Below are positions 1-10,568 of a stretch of 64,000 bases of DNA, in pieces (the first letter of the stretch is position 1; every line of letters begins with the position of its first letter). The position numbers and the translations under genes are program-made. The stretch comes from Phymorhynchus buccinoides (lineage: Eukaryota; Mollusca; Gastropoda; Neogastropoda; Raphitomidae): contig CM065690.1 in assembly GCA_017654935.2 (NCBI GenBank), positions 10,301,808 to 10,365,807 of the forward strand. Reading direction: 5' to 3'. The notes under the pieces are model-generated. The model saw only the letters and a program-made list of their open reading frames with translations. It did no database searches and was not told the DNA's origin.

Positions 1-115
1 AGTCAAGTCAAGTCAAGTCAAGTCAAAAGCATCTTTATTGAGGGTTAAAGAATAAGCTGACAGAGCTTTTTTTTTCCATCCTGCCCTCATAAAAAAAAAA
101 TACACATCAATCAAA
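1..115 (-). repeat. AGTCA microsatellite plus retroelement-like 3' tail
   Basis: The window opens with five AGTCA units. These are followed by the reverse complement of a tail (GAGGGCA..., a short hairpin, then CCCTCAATAAA) that recurs at 23190-23260, 31834-31890, 38610-38690, 47610-47690 and 57070-57145. A polyadenylation-like AATAAA followed by a simple repeat is typical of LINE or SINE 3' ends. The family is unnamed. Confidence 0.55.
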
Positions 116-167
116 AATCTATGAAAAAAATAACATATTTACAGGAACAGAAAACATAGAAAACATT

Positions 168-290
168 ATGATGTGTGTGTGTGTGCGTGTGTGTGTGTGT
201 GTGTGCGTGCGCGTGTGTGTGTGTGTGTGTGTTCGTGCGCGCGCGCGCAGGGGGACACACCCGCAGGAGTCGGAAATCGTCGCAGAAAGC

Positions 291-326
<36 letters not shown>

Positions 327-330
327 GCAG
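168..330. repeat. TG microsatellite and CAG run
   Basis: A TG-rich tract (about 168-235) with GC interruptions is followed by about ten CAG/GCA triplets near 291-325. All six frames are open here because of the repeats, so the ORFs are artefacts. Confidence 0.9.
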
Positions 331-499
331 CACCCGCGCACGTGTCGCCACCACCCCACCCCCACCCCCACCCACCCCTCCCGCCCCCTCTTCCTCCTCC
401 ACTCTTTTCCAGGTCAGCGCAGGGTTATTGTTATGCATATTATTTGTATTGTTGGTCATCTTATGGATATCACACCCATGAGGCTACTATTCGTTTTAG

Positions 500-720
500 C
501 ATACTCCCCGTGAGGATACTAGGACGTGTGTGTGTGTGTGTGGGGTGTGGGTCGTCTTCCGCACAAATAGTTCCCCCCACCTTCTGGAAGTTCTGTGCTT
601 GTAACTTCCTCTAATCTGCCACTCTCTTTGACTCTATGCCTCTTCCCTTTTCTTTCCATCATCTGCTATATTTCTGACTTTTGGGCCCATTTTTCCTGCC
701 TTTTCCCCCAAAAAAAACAC
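500..720 (+). repeat. Dispersed repeat, 'TTCCCCC...CTTCTGGAAG' family
   Basis: The motif AATAGTTCCCCC, then CTTCTGGAAGTTCT and GTAACTTCC, is followed by a pyrimidine-rich stretch. It recurs at 3855-4020, 15575-15860 and 30690-30840, and in reverse at 14030-14230 and 56285-56430. It is a mobile-element remnant of unknown class. Confidence 0.6.
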
Positions 721-1005
721 CCAACAACATCTTCCATATAGTTTTCTCCCTTGAGCTCCTCCGAAATCGGAATGTGTCGGCTGAATGCAGTGAGGACAGC
801 AGTGTAAACTGGAAGAAAACAGACACATTGTTTTCCTTATGGCCTGGGAACTCAGAAGAAAAAGAAGAAGTTTTAGCATAATTAGGTGCACTCATCCGCA
901 GTCTGCATACCTAAGTAAAAGAAAGTTTTAAAAAAACCCTAAGCGGATGGGATAATAAGCGCATAGGTTTCTGCGCGTGCGTGTAAAAAACATACTTTTC
1001 TTTAG

Positions 1006-1120
1006 CCACGCCCATGATGATGATAACCACGCCTATAACGATGAAAACCACGCCCACTGTGATGAAAGCCACGCCCACTGTGATGAAAGCCACGCCCACT
1101 GTGATGAAAGCCACGCCCAT
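1006..1120. repeat. 21-bp minisatellite
   Basis: About five units of a 21-bp repeat (GATGAAAGCCACGCCCACTGT consensus), degenerating upstream into GATGATGATAACCACGCC. It lies about 200 bp before the first recognisable cyclin exon. Confidence 0.85.
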
Positions 1121-1313
1121 AATACTACTAATAATGATGATGATTAACATATTTTTTGCGCTCATTTGTTTCTATTGCTTGGTATGATGGTTTATTATAA
1201 TAATAATAATAATTATAATAAAAAGAAGAACAATAACAACAACAGCAGTAACAACAACAACAATATTAATCATAATAATAACAACCACGCCCGTCTCGCT
1301 GATTGGCTGGCAG

Positions 1314-1456
1314 AGGAGCCAATGGAGGTGGACCTGGTGGCCGGCACGGGCGCCATCTTGGATCTGCACGTGCTGCAGAGCATCGTGGACATCGACGACC
1401 ACGACGACCACCTGCTGGTCCCGGACTACGCCCACGACATCGTCACCTACATGAAG
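1314..1456 (+). CDS. Cyclin B/B3-like, exon with start of the cyclin box
   Basis: Cyclin B-type proteins bind and activate CDK1 through the cyclin fold. This exon encodes the region just before the first cyclin fold. It contains IVDIDDHDDHLLVPDYAHD followed by IVTYMK, matching the conserved 'v-D-I-D ... l-V-x-x-Y-x-x-D-I-x-x-Y-M' pattern of B-type cyclins. A splice acceptor (GGCAG) precedes 1314 and a donor (AAG|GTAGAG) follows 1456, giving outgoing phase 0, which fits the next exon. Upstream exons with the destruction box were not found and may lie before the window. Identity as cyclin B3 rather than B1/B2 is inferred from overall resemblance only. Confidence 0.78.
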
Positions 1457-1837
1457 GTAGAGAGAGAGAGAGCTTCAGGCTTCGGGTCAGGGCTCCCAGG
1501 GCACCCCCATTTGGGAGGTCTATGAAGCACTAACATTCTAAAGCACCCTCTAAGCGAATGTGCAGGGGGTCCTAGTGATGCACTAGAAAATATTCTTTTT
1601 AGCATTCGCAATGCCACTGGGACTCTCTACCCCGCCTCTAGGACCCTCTATACTGTAAGTGAAGGAGTCCCTGGGACCCCTTGACGATTGGGAGCCCTGC
1701 GGGTCACATTTTGTCGATAAGGGGCTAGCTACACTGCATACGATTCGAACCAAATGCGATCCGATTTGTGACGATGCCTGTGAACCATGATTCACTCCAC
1801 ATCCTACTGTCTGCATAAATCTGATGAAATCCTACTT

Positions 1838-2018
1838 TACAGTAGAACCTCCCTTATAAGACCTTCCAAAATCATCCAACATGAGGTCTTATAAGGGAGG
1901 GGCCTTATAAGGGAGGTCATTTTAATACTTTGCAAAGAAGGGCAATGTATCAGAGAAGTAGGTCTTATGTGGGAGGGAGTCTTATAATGGGAGGTCTTAT
2001 AAGGGAGGTTCCACTAAT
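1838..2018. mobile_element. MITE, CAGTGGAACCTCCCTTATAAG family, copy 1
   Basis: A palindromic element of about 180 bp. The end AGTAGAACCTCCCTTATAAG mirrors CTTATAAGGGAGGTTCCACT, and several internal CTTATAAG...GGGAGG blocks are present. Other copies are at 19986-20162 and 22322-22488. TA-like flanks and the CAGTGGAACC end suggest a Tc1/mariner/pogo-type non-autonomous element (inference). Confidence 0.75.
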
Positions 2019-2024
2019 AAAAAT

Positions 2025-2620
2025 CCTTTTAACGTCCTCCGGTCTGAAACAGACACATATGGGACATTAGTAGATATAACGATGGTGGGCACCATCCTGG
2101 AGGCAATGCCCGGAGGCAGTGCAACTCCAGGAAAGTCCCGAATTTTTTAACGATACAGATGTATAATTAGATTAGAGGTTCCACTGGTTTTGTGGGGTTT
2201 TTTGTGTTCCACTGATGATCATAATCCGTTTAACGTCCTCCGGTCTCAAACAGACACATATGGGATATTAGTAGATATAAAGATGGTGGGAACAATCCTG
2301 GAGGCAATGCCCGGAGGCAGTGCAACTCCAGGAAAGTCCCGAATCTTTAGCGATACAGATGTATAGTGAACATGAAACCACGCCTCGGTTAAACCTCATC
2401 GGCTATGGTACCACCACGGCTAGTAGGTCTAATAATTGTGTTCCACTGTGAATGAAAATCTGTTTAACGTCCTCCGGTCTGGAACGGACACATATGGAAC
2501 ATCTATAGAGATAAAGATGGTGGGAACGATCCTGGAGGCAATGCCCGGAGGCAGTGCAACACCAGGAAAGTCCCGATTTTGTTCAACAATACAGATGTAA
2601 GGTAGTGTGACGCTGTACTA
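2025..2620 (+). repeat. Three tandem copies of a dispersed 'ACGTCCTC...GACACATATGGGA' repeat
   Basis: Three copies (about 2025-2160, 2222-2415, 2461-2600) share ACGTCCTCCGGTCT, CAGACACATATGGGA, GGAGGCAATGCCCGGAGGCA and AAAGTCCCG. Some add a tail with CTCGGTTAAACCTCATCGG. The family recurs at 6534, 21955, 22612 and 37083, and inverted at 10368-10568. No coding potential is visible. It is a SINE-like or MITE-like element of unknown class. Confidence 0.75.
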
Positions 2621-2659
2621 GTTATGTTTGCTATATTTGTAGTATCCCGTACACGAATC

Positions 2660-2666
2660 TGAGGAT

Positions 2667-2699
<33 letters not shown>

Positions 2700-2700
2700 C
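2660..2700. repeat. Poly-G tract
   Basis: An uninterrupted run of more than 30 G. Similar G or C runs occur near 31750, 32240, 40172, 50250 and 58226. Such runs are assembly-fragile and may be of uncertain length. Confidence 0.9.
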
Positions 2701-3345
2701 ATCTCTTATTTTTGAATAGGACATTTTATTTGAATCGTGTATTGCGGTCTCCGTGAGTATAGTGACCGACAATAGTAGCGTTTTTGGTCATTTCATGGTG
2801 TGTGGGAGTGATCTTGCCTAATTCAATCGGTCAAACAGGGGAAGTTACTCTACCATCAGGTAGATCCCCAGCTCTCGCTTCGTGTGTTTGAGTAGACATA
2901 TAGCACTTAGAACACCGTGCGTCATTCTAAAAATTGTGGTGTCATTTATATTTTTTACGTCACATTTAGTGTGTGGCTACTGGCCACCCCTCATTTTTCT
3001 TTAAAAAAAAAACATGTTTGCAAGTGGCTGACTGGCATCCTGCGGTTTCATGCTTCGACGCCATGGTTGCTATGGTTTTTGACCGAGTAAGTCGAGGTAA
3101 TCAACTCTAATTTTCACAAAGTGCTCTCCCCTAGTTGTTTTTATTCACCCGAAAATCGTCTATTGTTTCTGATTTAAGAAACCGAGCTTATCAGACACCT
3201 CACACTCTACCAAGACAGTCACAGCACCACACTGTGCTGCTTTTTCTTCACACAAGACGCAAGTATTAATCGTAGTATGTAGTAGGATGTGTGTGAACCC
3301 GAAACGGGAAAACCCACAGAAGTGAGCACTTTTTCCAGTTTTCAG

Positions 3346-3450
3346 GAACAGGAGAGTCGCTCGGTGTTGCCCCCGGATTACCTGTCCCTCAACCCGGATA
3401 TTACGTCACAGATGCGGGGGATCCTGGTTGATTGGCTGATTCAAGTTCAG
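3346..3450 (+). CDS. Cyclin B/B3-like, exon with the MRxILVDWL core
   Basis: This exon continues the cyclin box in phase 0 (35 codons). It carries DITSQMRGILVDWLIQVQ, the signature of the first cyclin helix in A/B cyclins (MRxILVDWLxEV), where the Arg, Asp and Trp are near-invariant and contact the CDK. The acceptor TTTTCAG precedes 3346 and the donor CAG|GTAAAG follows 3450. The reading YMK from the previous exon joins directly to EQESRS...LPPDY, as expected for cyclin B3-like proteins. Confidence 0.85.
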
Positions 3451-3475
3451 GTAAAGTGCATACGGTTAGTGAAAA

Positions 3476-3592
3476 GGCTATATTCACATTTATGCCCGTC
3501 AAGAACGATAATTAGTAACAGAAAAGAACATAGTGATTGCCTTTTCAGTCAACAGATTATCGTTCTTGACGGGCATAAATGTGAATATAGCC
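3476..3592. repeat. Perfect 37-bp hairpin inverted repeat in a cyclin intron
   Basis: Arms 3476-3512 and 3556-3592 are exact reverse complements, with a 43-nt loop. It starts 25 nt after the exon donor. No other copy was found in the window. Confidence 0.9.
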
Positions 3593-3795
3593 AGTGAAAA
3601 CCCCCACAAAAGCTCTTTGAATCGAACCGTAGTGGGTTTTTTAAAGACAGATCATTCGAATATTACCGGTAATAAGTGTACTGTTAAACAGTAATGTGTC
3701 CTTTCTTCCTCCTTGGTAGGGGGAGATAATTTGTAGACGAAGGAAAGCACAATGAAGGCTTCTTCCTCGGTCGGTTATTTCCTCTAATGTGGATA

Positions 3796-4470
3796 TTAGC
3801 TGGCTTACACGGATAGGGCCCTCCCGTGGGGATACCGGGAGGTGTCCTTTCAGTAGAAATAGTTCCCCCATCTTCTGGAAGTCCTATGCTAGTAACTTCC
3901 CCTATTCTGAAGAGACAATTGTTGACTGCTGGATCAGGACTGCCTTTTTTCTTGCTTTTGCTTTTTGGCGTCAAACTTTTTTTCTGCCTTATTGGTCCAT
4001 TCTCCTGCCTTTTTTTCTATTAAACACTTCCACATTGATGTTTTCCTTTTTACAATTTATGACCTGCCAGGGTGGTTTTTTTCTATATTGTTCACTGGCA
4101 TCTGGGCGTGAGACTTTGGGTGGGCACAAGTTGTCCATTATGCAGTGTATATTTGCCTATATGGCCTTTTTTTTATGTATTGTTTGTTAGTAGTACGTAT
4201 TTGTTATCCTTTTTTACTTTAAAAAAAAAACAACGAACTGGATCCGATAAATAGAGTGGAATGGCTTGACGTTTCCAGTACTGTCTAGATTTATGGGCTA
4301 TAGGGTACAATGATGAAGGTGTCATGTAATAAATTGTTTGATATTTTTGGATTTTTCAGGTTGTTTGTAAAGTAAATACATGTAGGATGTTGTTGACATG
4401 TTTGATGTTTACTGTGGTGACAGTCCTGAGAAAACCATTGCTGTTAACGGGACTATAAGCAGTGTAAACA
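3796..4470 (+). repeat. Dispersed ~650-bp repeat, copy 1
   Basis: It shares GGGCCCTCCCGTGGGGATACC, the TTCCCCC/CTTCTGGAAG block, pyrimidine-rich text and the end GACAGTCCTGAGA...CGGGACTATAA with 30632-31262. No conserved protein is visible. It is an interspersed element of unknown class filling the cyclin intron. Confidence 0.65.
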
Positions 4471-4508
4471 AAAAATCTCACCTTTTATATGAACCATTCA
4501 AACAGTTG

Positions 4509-4805
4509 TGTATGACGAGTAGGTTGTGGTTATTTGTGCATACATTGCCAAAGTGCGTGTATGACGAGTAGGTTATGGTTATTTGTGCATACATTGCCAA
4601 AGTGCGTGTATGACGAGTAGGTTATGGTTATTTGTGCATACATTGCCAAAGTGCGTGTATGACGAGTAGGTTATGGTTATTTGTGCATACATTGCCAAAG
4701 TGCGTGTATGACGAGTAGGTTATGGTTATTTGTGCATACATTGCCAAAGTGCGTGTATGACGAGTAGGTTATGGTTATTTGTGCATATATTGCCAAAGTG
4801 CGTAT
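4509..4805. repeat. 49-bp minisatellite, six units
   Basis: The unit begins TGTATGACGAGTAGGTTATG and ends GCCAAAGTGCG. Six near-identical copies are present, with the first and last slightly diverged. Confidence 0.92.
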
Positions 4806-5440
4806 ATGACTCTGTATTCTAGATTACATGTGTATTATTTTTGGCAAATGTGTAGTGTGGTTTTTCCCCACCCATTCCTCCCACACCACCACATTTTCTC
4901 ACTAAATCTTGTATTAAAGATGCAACGTTTTGCATTGTTCAGGTAAGGGGTCGGATTATAGGATTAGGCGTTGGATATTTTCATGAAACGGAAAGAAAAT
5001 GATTTTTCATTGAGATTGAAAGCCAAAAATTCAAAGGGGTAGTTTTTTTCGGATGCTAAAACTCCCCCAAAAACATGGAAACCAAGAATTACACCTTGAG
5101 ATTAAAAGCCGAGATCATTAGATGGGTTTGTGGGGCTGTGTGTGTGTATGCTACACTTCACTTTTTGATTTTTTGGTGTAGTTTTTTGCTGTTTGATACG
5201 TGTATTTGTTTTTTTATAACAAAAACGGTGATATTCACATTACTCTGTATATTCTTCTGCGCAAAAGATACAAAGTGGCTTTTTCCTTTGGGGGAAAAAT
5301 AAGTCTGACGAGGAAAATAAAGTCTGGACACCTGCGAATCTGAACAACGAAAGACTGCACGGGGATAGTTTTGTTTTGCTGTCCAATCTTCTGACTTGTG
5401 CAGTGGCGTTGCTCCCAGGCCGCTTATTCCGAATCCCAAC
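4806..5440. other. Non-coding intron sequence
   Basis: AT-rich sequence of the cyclin intron. No coding, splice-bounded or repeat signal that I can support. Confidence 0.5.
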
Positions 5441-5904
5441 TTGCAGCCACACCCTGGCTTGCAAGGTCGCGGAATCCGAAATCAGCAGTCCAAAGGGAGC
5501 GAATCTATGTTAGGCCGTCAGGAGGCAACCAACTGAGGAGACACTGCACTGCTGCTGAGTCACTTTGGTGGAGTTCAGCGGAGCCTGTTTTGAGCTAACA
5601 TACGCAGGACACCACCTACTAATCCCCCTACTGACGACAATAATGTCTTAGTCGTGAAGCCGGCGTGAGTGAGGTCCTCCTCCGAAGGCGCCATCACGCC
5701 CTGTTCACCGACAACTCCCCAGAATATACTTTGACCCTAACGCACCAAGACTGGATTGGAAATCGAAAATGAGGTCACCATGAGAGCAGGGCATGCACGG
5801 CCGTGATGATGATGATGATGCTATGGAGTTCCGTGTCGGTCTGAGACTACGTGACAGGACTGCACACGCGCGCACGCACACACACACACGCACACGCACA
5901 CATA

Positions 5905-5975
<71 letters not shown>

Positions 5976-6425
5976 TCACACCCCACCACCACCACCCACC
6001 CCATACAACCACACTCACCACCACACCACATCACCACACAGCGCTTCCTTTCATGACAATTAATCCCCGGCGTTAACCAGGCCCGAGAACTACAGACACC
6101 TGCAGTGTTGGTCTTGAAATTAGAGCAACACTCTCAGAATCGCGTCCGATGACGTTCGACTGTGTAGTTTCAGTCTTCCCATTGAGCCCATACCATAGCC
6201 ACTCACTCTGGGTAGCAGTCGGTCCAGGCGTCGCTAATCGCGAATATACTCTATTCACGATGGCGACGGTCCAGGACCAAAAAAACCCAACCCAACTCGC
6301 CTCTGATGGAATTCGAACCCGTGATCTCCCAGCCTGTAGTCCGCGACGCTACCACAGCAGCTGTTGCCATTTAAACCTGCAACTACCGATCCCAGGGATC
6401 GGGTGTAAACTGCCAGCCTAGTCGC
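5440..6425 (-). repeat. Long dispersed repeat with tRNA-like end and CA microsatellite
   Basis: It is related to 16795-17440. Shared stretches include GGCAACCAAC...GAGG, GCTGCTGAGTCAC, ACTGGATT, GAGGTCACCATG and AGGCCCGAGAACTACAGACA. A CA array interrupts it at about 5875-5975. On the - strand, 6301-6362 resembles a tRNA-derived head (next entry). Confidence 0.6.
6301..6362 (-). repeat. tRNA-derived SINE head
   Basis: Read on the - strand, it has a TGGTAGCGTCGCGGAC A-box-like segment and a GGGTTCGAATTCC B box about 30 nt later. The flanking arms do not pair as a tRNA acceptor stem, so this is a SINE head or pseudo-tRNA, not a tRNA gene. Confidence 0.55.
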
Positions 6426-6533
6426 TGCAAAATTCTGACTCGCACTGGCTCGAGCGACAGAGAAGAAAAAAATGGGTTGAACCGTCTCGCTCTCAGCAGT
6501 TAGGGGAAATGATGCTGCCCTGGCGACGAAAAT

Positions 6534-6910
6534 GGTGTTTCACGTCCTCTTGGTCTGAATCAGACACATATGGGACATTTGTAAATACAAATATGGTGGG
6601 AACAATACTGGATGCAATGCCCGGAGGCAGTACGAAACCAGTAAAGTCCCGATTTTTTTATTAATACAGATAGATGTAGCGGTAACCACGCCTCGGTTAA
6701 ACCTCATCGCGGTAACGCACAAGTAATTGCTTTTTAGTATGATGCTAGCCTGCCTGAATGAATGAAAAATTGTGTTTTACGTCCTCTCGGTCATAAACCT
6801 TTTTAAATACATCGGCTATGGGAGGCAGTACCGTCCCGATACAATACATAGATATGTAATTTAAACCTCATCGGCTATGGTACCGCCACACAGTTAGTAT
6901 ATGATGCTGC
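6534..6910 (+). repeat. Dispersed 'ACGTCCTC...CATATGGGA' repeat, two more copies
   Basis: Copy 6534-6725 is good and copy 6770-6905 is degraded and shortened. Both carry the CTCGGTTAAACCTCATCG or TTTAAACCTCATCGGCTATG tail seen at 2380-2420 and 22770-22800. Confidence 0.7.
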
Positions 6911-7247
6911 CCTGCTCGCGTGAACGCCTTAAATACTCCGGTTGCCGGTTTAAAGGCACGGCCGGAGTATAAAAAAGGAGGAGCGCTGAGCGCGTGCCTC
7001 CCCAACTAAATAAAAAGTGATGTCCCATATGGCGTGGCCGGGAGGACGTAAAGCTAAGCTTTCAGTTCAGCGCACGCCGCATTTGAATCACAGTCTTTGT
7101 TCCCTGTTGTGGGAGCCACCGCGAGGCAGAGCTCCTCTGGCGAAAAAGACCCGATCCTTGGGATCGGTTGTTTTCCCTTTAATATTCTCGAGAGAAAAAA
7201 ATTAAAATGCTCACTCAAGTGAGCTGCTCGCTCTACTACGTTTACAG

Positions 7248-7403
7248 GCTCACGAGCAGTTGGAAGAGGAGACTCTGCAGCTGTGCGTGACCTTGACCGA
7301 CGTGTACCTGGCGCGTGCGCTCGTGCCCTTGCCCCACTTGCAGCTGCTGGGCGTCACGTGCTTGCTGCTGGCTGCTAAGTTCGTGGAGCGGTTTCCGCCT
7401 CTG
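7248..7403 (+). CDS. Cyclin B/B3-like, exon ending the first cyclin fold
   Basis: This 52-codon exon follows in phase 0. It encodes EEETLQLCVTLTDVYLA, then VPLPHLQLLGVTCLLLAAK and FVERFPP, matching the cyclin pattern ETL-x-L...D-x-L...v-x-x-x-x-L-Q-L-L-G-v-x-x-x-x-A-x-K-x-E-E-x-x-P-P. The lysine of AAK (the CDK-contact K) is conserved, but the usual KyEE is KFVE here. The acceptor TTTACAG precedes 7248 and the donor CTG|GTCAGT follows 7403, and a TG microsatellite begins immediately in the intron. Confidence 0.85.
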
Positions 7404-7404
7404 G

Positions 7405-7459
7405 TCAGTGTGTGTGTGTGGTGTGGTGAGGAGTGTGGGGTTGGGAGATTTGTGTGTGT

Positions 7460-7496
<37 letters not shown>

Positions 7497-7615
7497 TGGT
7501 GTGTGTGTGTGTGTGTGTATGTTTGTGTGTGTGTATGTTTGTGTGTGTATGTTTTGGTGTGTGTGTGTGGTGTGTGTATAGTGTGTGTGTGATGTGTGTG
7601 TGTGTGTGTGTGTAA
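7405..7615. repeat. TG microsatellite at a splice donor
   Basis: An interrupted (TG)n tract about 200 bp long that starts inside the donor region of the cyclin exon. Confidence 0.9.
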
Positions 7616-7779
7616 AACCCTAATTTGCACAGCTGCACTAGTTGAGAGCCACTGTTGTAGGTATTGCTCCTAGTTGGAATGTGAAAACCAGCATTCAGCA
7701 AAAGACTAGGGTTGCCAGCATACACCATGGATTTCCACTACCTGTAGAAAACCACTTATCGTACGACTCTCGCTGTACT

Positions 7780-7925
7780 GTCGGCCCCGACTTAAGGCTG
7801 AGGTCAACCAATAACCGGAGCGTGAAAAACGCTATGTCAACCAGCCGCACGGCAGCATTTTCAGGTCCAGTGACCTTGACCTTTGACCAATGACTTTCAT
7901 TTTCGAACCTGGCCTAGATTATATC
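7780..7925. repeat. Dispersed repeat shared with 54885-55095
   Basis: Both places carry ACCxGAGCGTGAAAA...GCTA, CAACCAGCCGC, GGCAGCATTTTC, TCCAGTGACCTTGACCTTTG and TTCATTTTCGAACxTGGCC. Class unknown. Confidence 0.6.
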
Positions 7926-8119
7926 CAAGCTAGCTATCCGCATACAAAATTTGACAAGAGTGAGAGCCGTAGACGAGTACAAGTACAAAATACACAAGTA
8001 AAGGGAAGTAATTTGGCGCTTGCTGTTGGTGGCAAATCAAGATGTTTCCCCTGAAACATTGTCTTGCAAAAAACAATCGGTTCCAGCGACCTTGAGCTTT
8101 GACCAATGGTTTAAACGAT

Positions 8120-8320
8120 TTTTTTAATTATTATTGAGAATCAAATAGTAAAGCAGCAACATCAACAAATGAGAACGAGCACAACAAGCTAAAAGCTTAT
8201 ACAAGGCGCTCAAACACAAATAGATTACAATACTGGCTGCCACAAGTAATAAGAGACTGGAACAGAACATGATAATGAAAATGATAGCATACAAAATGTG
8301 CACGACCAAGCAAGCAACAA
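8120..8320 (-). repeat. Dispersed repeat shared with 34410-34600
   Basis: Both contain GAGCACAACAAGCTxxxAGC, TTATACAAGGC, CTCxAACA and TACTGGCTGCCACAAG-like blocks. It probably represents a retroelement 3' end in reverse orientation. Confidence 0.55.
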
Positions 8321-8716
8321 CAAGAACAACAATGACATAGAAATTGAAATTGTATTTGAGGGGGCAAGAGGCATTTAACTCAAAAAAACTATTAAACCAT
8401 TTTGTGATTCAGTGTCAAGACAATCGATCATTTCAAGCACACTCTCGGCATATTTTCAGCCAGGACCACAAGTCCACGTGACTTCAAATCAATCAAATTG
8501 GCATAAAGCTGATCACATGGAAGTAATTAATCAATAGCAAACCTTTTCGATATCTGAATAAACCCACAGACTGTAGAAAATATTTGCCTATTTTCAGTTT
8601 GATTTTTGTTTTGACTACCAAACAACAGCCAGTTACTGTAGCATCGTTTTTTGTCAAACACGGTTTGATGGGTTGTTGGTTGACCTTGAACTGAACTTGA
8701 ACTGTGAACACAAGTG

Positions 8717-8876
8717 GGTCGCTGTGCCGCCCTGACGGCAGGCAACCTACCAGGAAGGGGAACGTGCTGGAGATGGACGAGGGGACCGTGCTGGACTGGG
8801 GTGGATTTCAGATGGGACTTCCCTTAACTCGATTCTTCATCAACAGGCTGCGCAGGTCCACTGTTCACGTCCCCAG
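8717..8876 (+). pseudogene. Cyclin-like second-fold exon, frame disturbed
   Basis: From about 8749 the frame reads TRKGNVLEMDEGTVLDW, then FQMGLPLTRFF and INRLRR, recalling the cyclin B segment 'yTrkevLeME..vL..l.Fx.g.PL...FlRR' that opens the second cyclin fold. The preceding residues (VGRCAALTAGN) are found in a different frame, so one base appears missing near 8747. Possible donors are CAG|GTCC at 8856 or CAG|GTGGTG at 8877. The C-terminal half of the second fold is not visible downstream. It could lie in the N gap at 9229-9728, or the locus may be decayed. An assembly error would also explain the break. Confidence 0.5.
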
Positions 8877-9228
8877 GTGGTGTGCGGTATAGAAGAGAGG
8901 GGGGGGGGGGGTGTCAAAGTGAACTCAGGGAGCAAGATTTTTATTTTTCAGATGCCTTTCCAATAGATACAGTCCCTTGTAAACTCTGGGTCGTTGGGGG
9001 GGGTGATGTAGCGGCAGCAGAGAGGACACATTCTCCGAGACTCTGACCTCTGTGGGCGGCCGGGATCAGGTCAGTCAATGTTAATGTTTGTCCATTCTTT
9101 GATATTGATCGACCAGTTCTTCTTTAGTCGGCCCGCGACGGCAGGCCCCCTCCACGGTCCCCTAGGAGATAATGGGTCTTCGACAAGTATTCGTGACGGT
9201 TGTAGCACGTGTGCCAAACAGATGAGCT

Positions 9229-9728
9229 NNNNNNNNNNNNNNNNNNNNNNNNNNNNNNNNNNNNNNNNNNNNNNNNNNNNNNNNNNNNNNNNNNNNNNNN
9301 NNNNNNNNNNNNNNNNNNNNNNNNNNNNNNNNNNNNNNNNNNNNNNNNNNNNNNNNNNNNNNNNNNNNNNNNNNNNNNNNNNNNNNNNNNNNNNNNNNNN
9401 NNNNNNNNNNNNNNNNNNNNNNNNNNNNNNNNNNNNNNNNNNNNNNNNNNNNNNNNNNNNNNNNNNNNNNNNNNNNNNNNNNNNNNNNNNNNNNNNNNNN
9501 NNNNNNNNNNNNNNNNNNNNNNNNNNNNNNNNNNNNNNNNNNNNNNNNNNNNNNNNNNNNNNNNNNNNNNNNNNNNNNNNNNNNNNNNNNNNNNNNNNNN
9601 NNNNNNNNNNNNNNNNNNNNNNNNNNNNNNNNNNNNNNNNNNNNNNNNNNNNNNNNNNNNNNNNNNNNNNNNNNNNNNNNNNNNNNNNNNNNNNNNNNNN
9701 NNNNNNNNNNNNNNNNNNNNNNNNNNNN
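9229..9728. other. Assembly gap, 500 N
   Basis: Exactly 500 undetermined bases, a conventional placeholder length. The right edge enters a TG/CACTG microsatellite (9729-9855), which probably caused the gap. Confidence 0.99.
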
Positions 9729-9853
9729 ACTGTGACTGTGTGTGTATGTCACTGTGCGTGTGTGTGTCACTGTGCATGTGTGTGTCACTGTATAGTGTGT
9801 GTGTGTCTATGTGTGTCACTGTGTCTGTGTGTGTCACTGTGTGTGTGTGTGTG

Positions 9854-10367
9854 ATGTTATTTGTGCTCGGGGTGTGGAATATTCAATATACTTGGCAGGG
9901 CTTCTGAATAACGCAAAAAGTGAAAAACTAGCGTCCCTGACGCATTGAAAGTTAAAAGGACGCATTGAATGTTTGTCAAGCGAGTCCCTGGGGACACACT
10001 AAAAAAATCATGAAAAACTAATACAAAAATGAATAAAGACACTGTCTAACATTGAAAGTCGGCCACAGGCATCGTCTGCTATGATGCGAGAGTTGCTTCC
10101 CTTAATTATAAAACCTTCCCTTTTCCATGATGCTTCTCGCTGTACCGGAAAAAGCCTTTCGCGCTACTCGACTAACAACAAAATGTCATTAAATTCGTGG
10201 GTGTTAGTGCCCGGAAAGCGCCGAATTTGAGGTATGTGTAATTATACTAATAAGTGTATACTATTTGTACATGTTGTATGTTTATAGACATGTTTCTTGA
10301 TGTGGTACAGGGGACCCACTGAAGTTAGCCTGGGACTCGTTTTAAATTGATCGGGGTAATTATACTT
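9854..10367. other. Intergenic sequence
   Basis: No supported feature. It lies between the cyclin-like locus and the IAP gene and may contain the IAP promoter, but no clear core-promoter motif was identified. Confidence 0.4.
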
Positions 10368-10568
10368 GTGGCGGTGCCATAGCCGATGAGGTTTAACCGA
10401 GGCGTGGTTACCGCTACACCTATCTGTATTAATACAAAAAATCGGGACTTTACTGGGTTCGTACTGCCTCCGGGCATTGCCTCCAGTATTGTTCCCACCA
10501 TCTTTGTATGATTTACAAATGTCCCATATGTGTCTGATTCAGACCAAGAGGACGTAAAACACCATTTT
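10368..10568 (-). repeat. Dispersed 'ACGTCCTC...CATATGGGA' repeat, complete inverted copy
   Basis: In reverse orientation it runs from ACGTCCTCTTGGTCTGAATC through CCGGAGGCAGTAC and ACCTATCTGTATT to CTCGGTTAAACCTCATCGG and GGCACCGCC. It is one of the longest copies and defines both ends of the family, about 200 bp. Confidence 0.8.
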
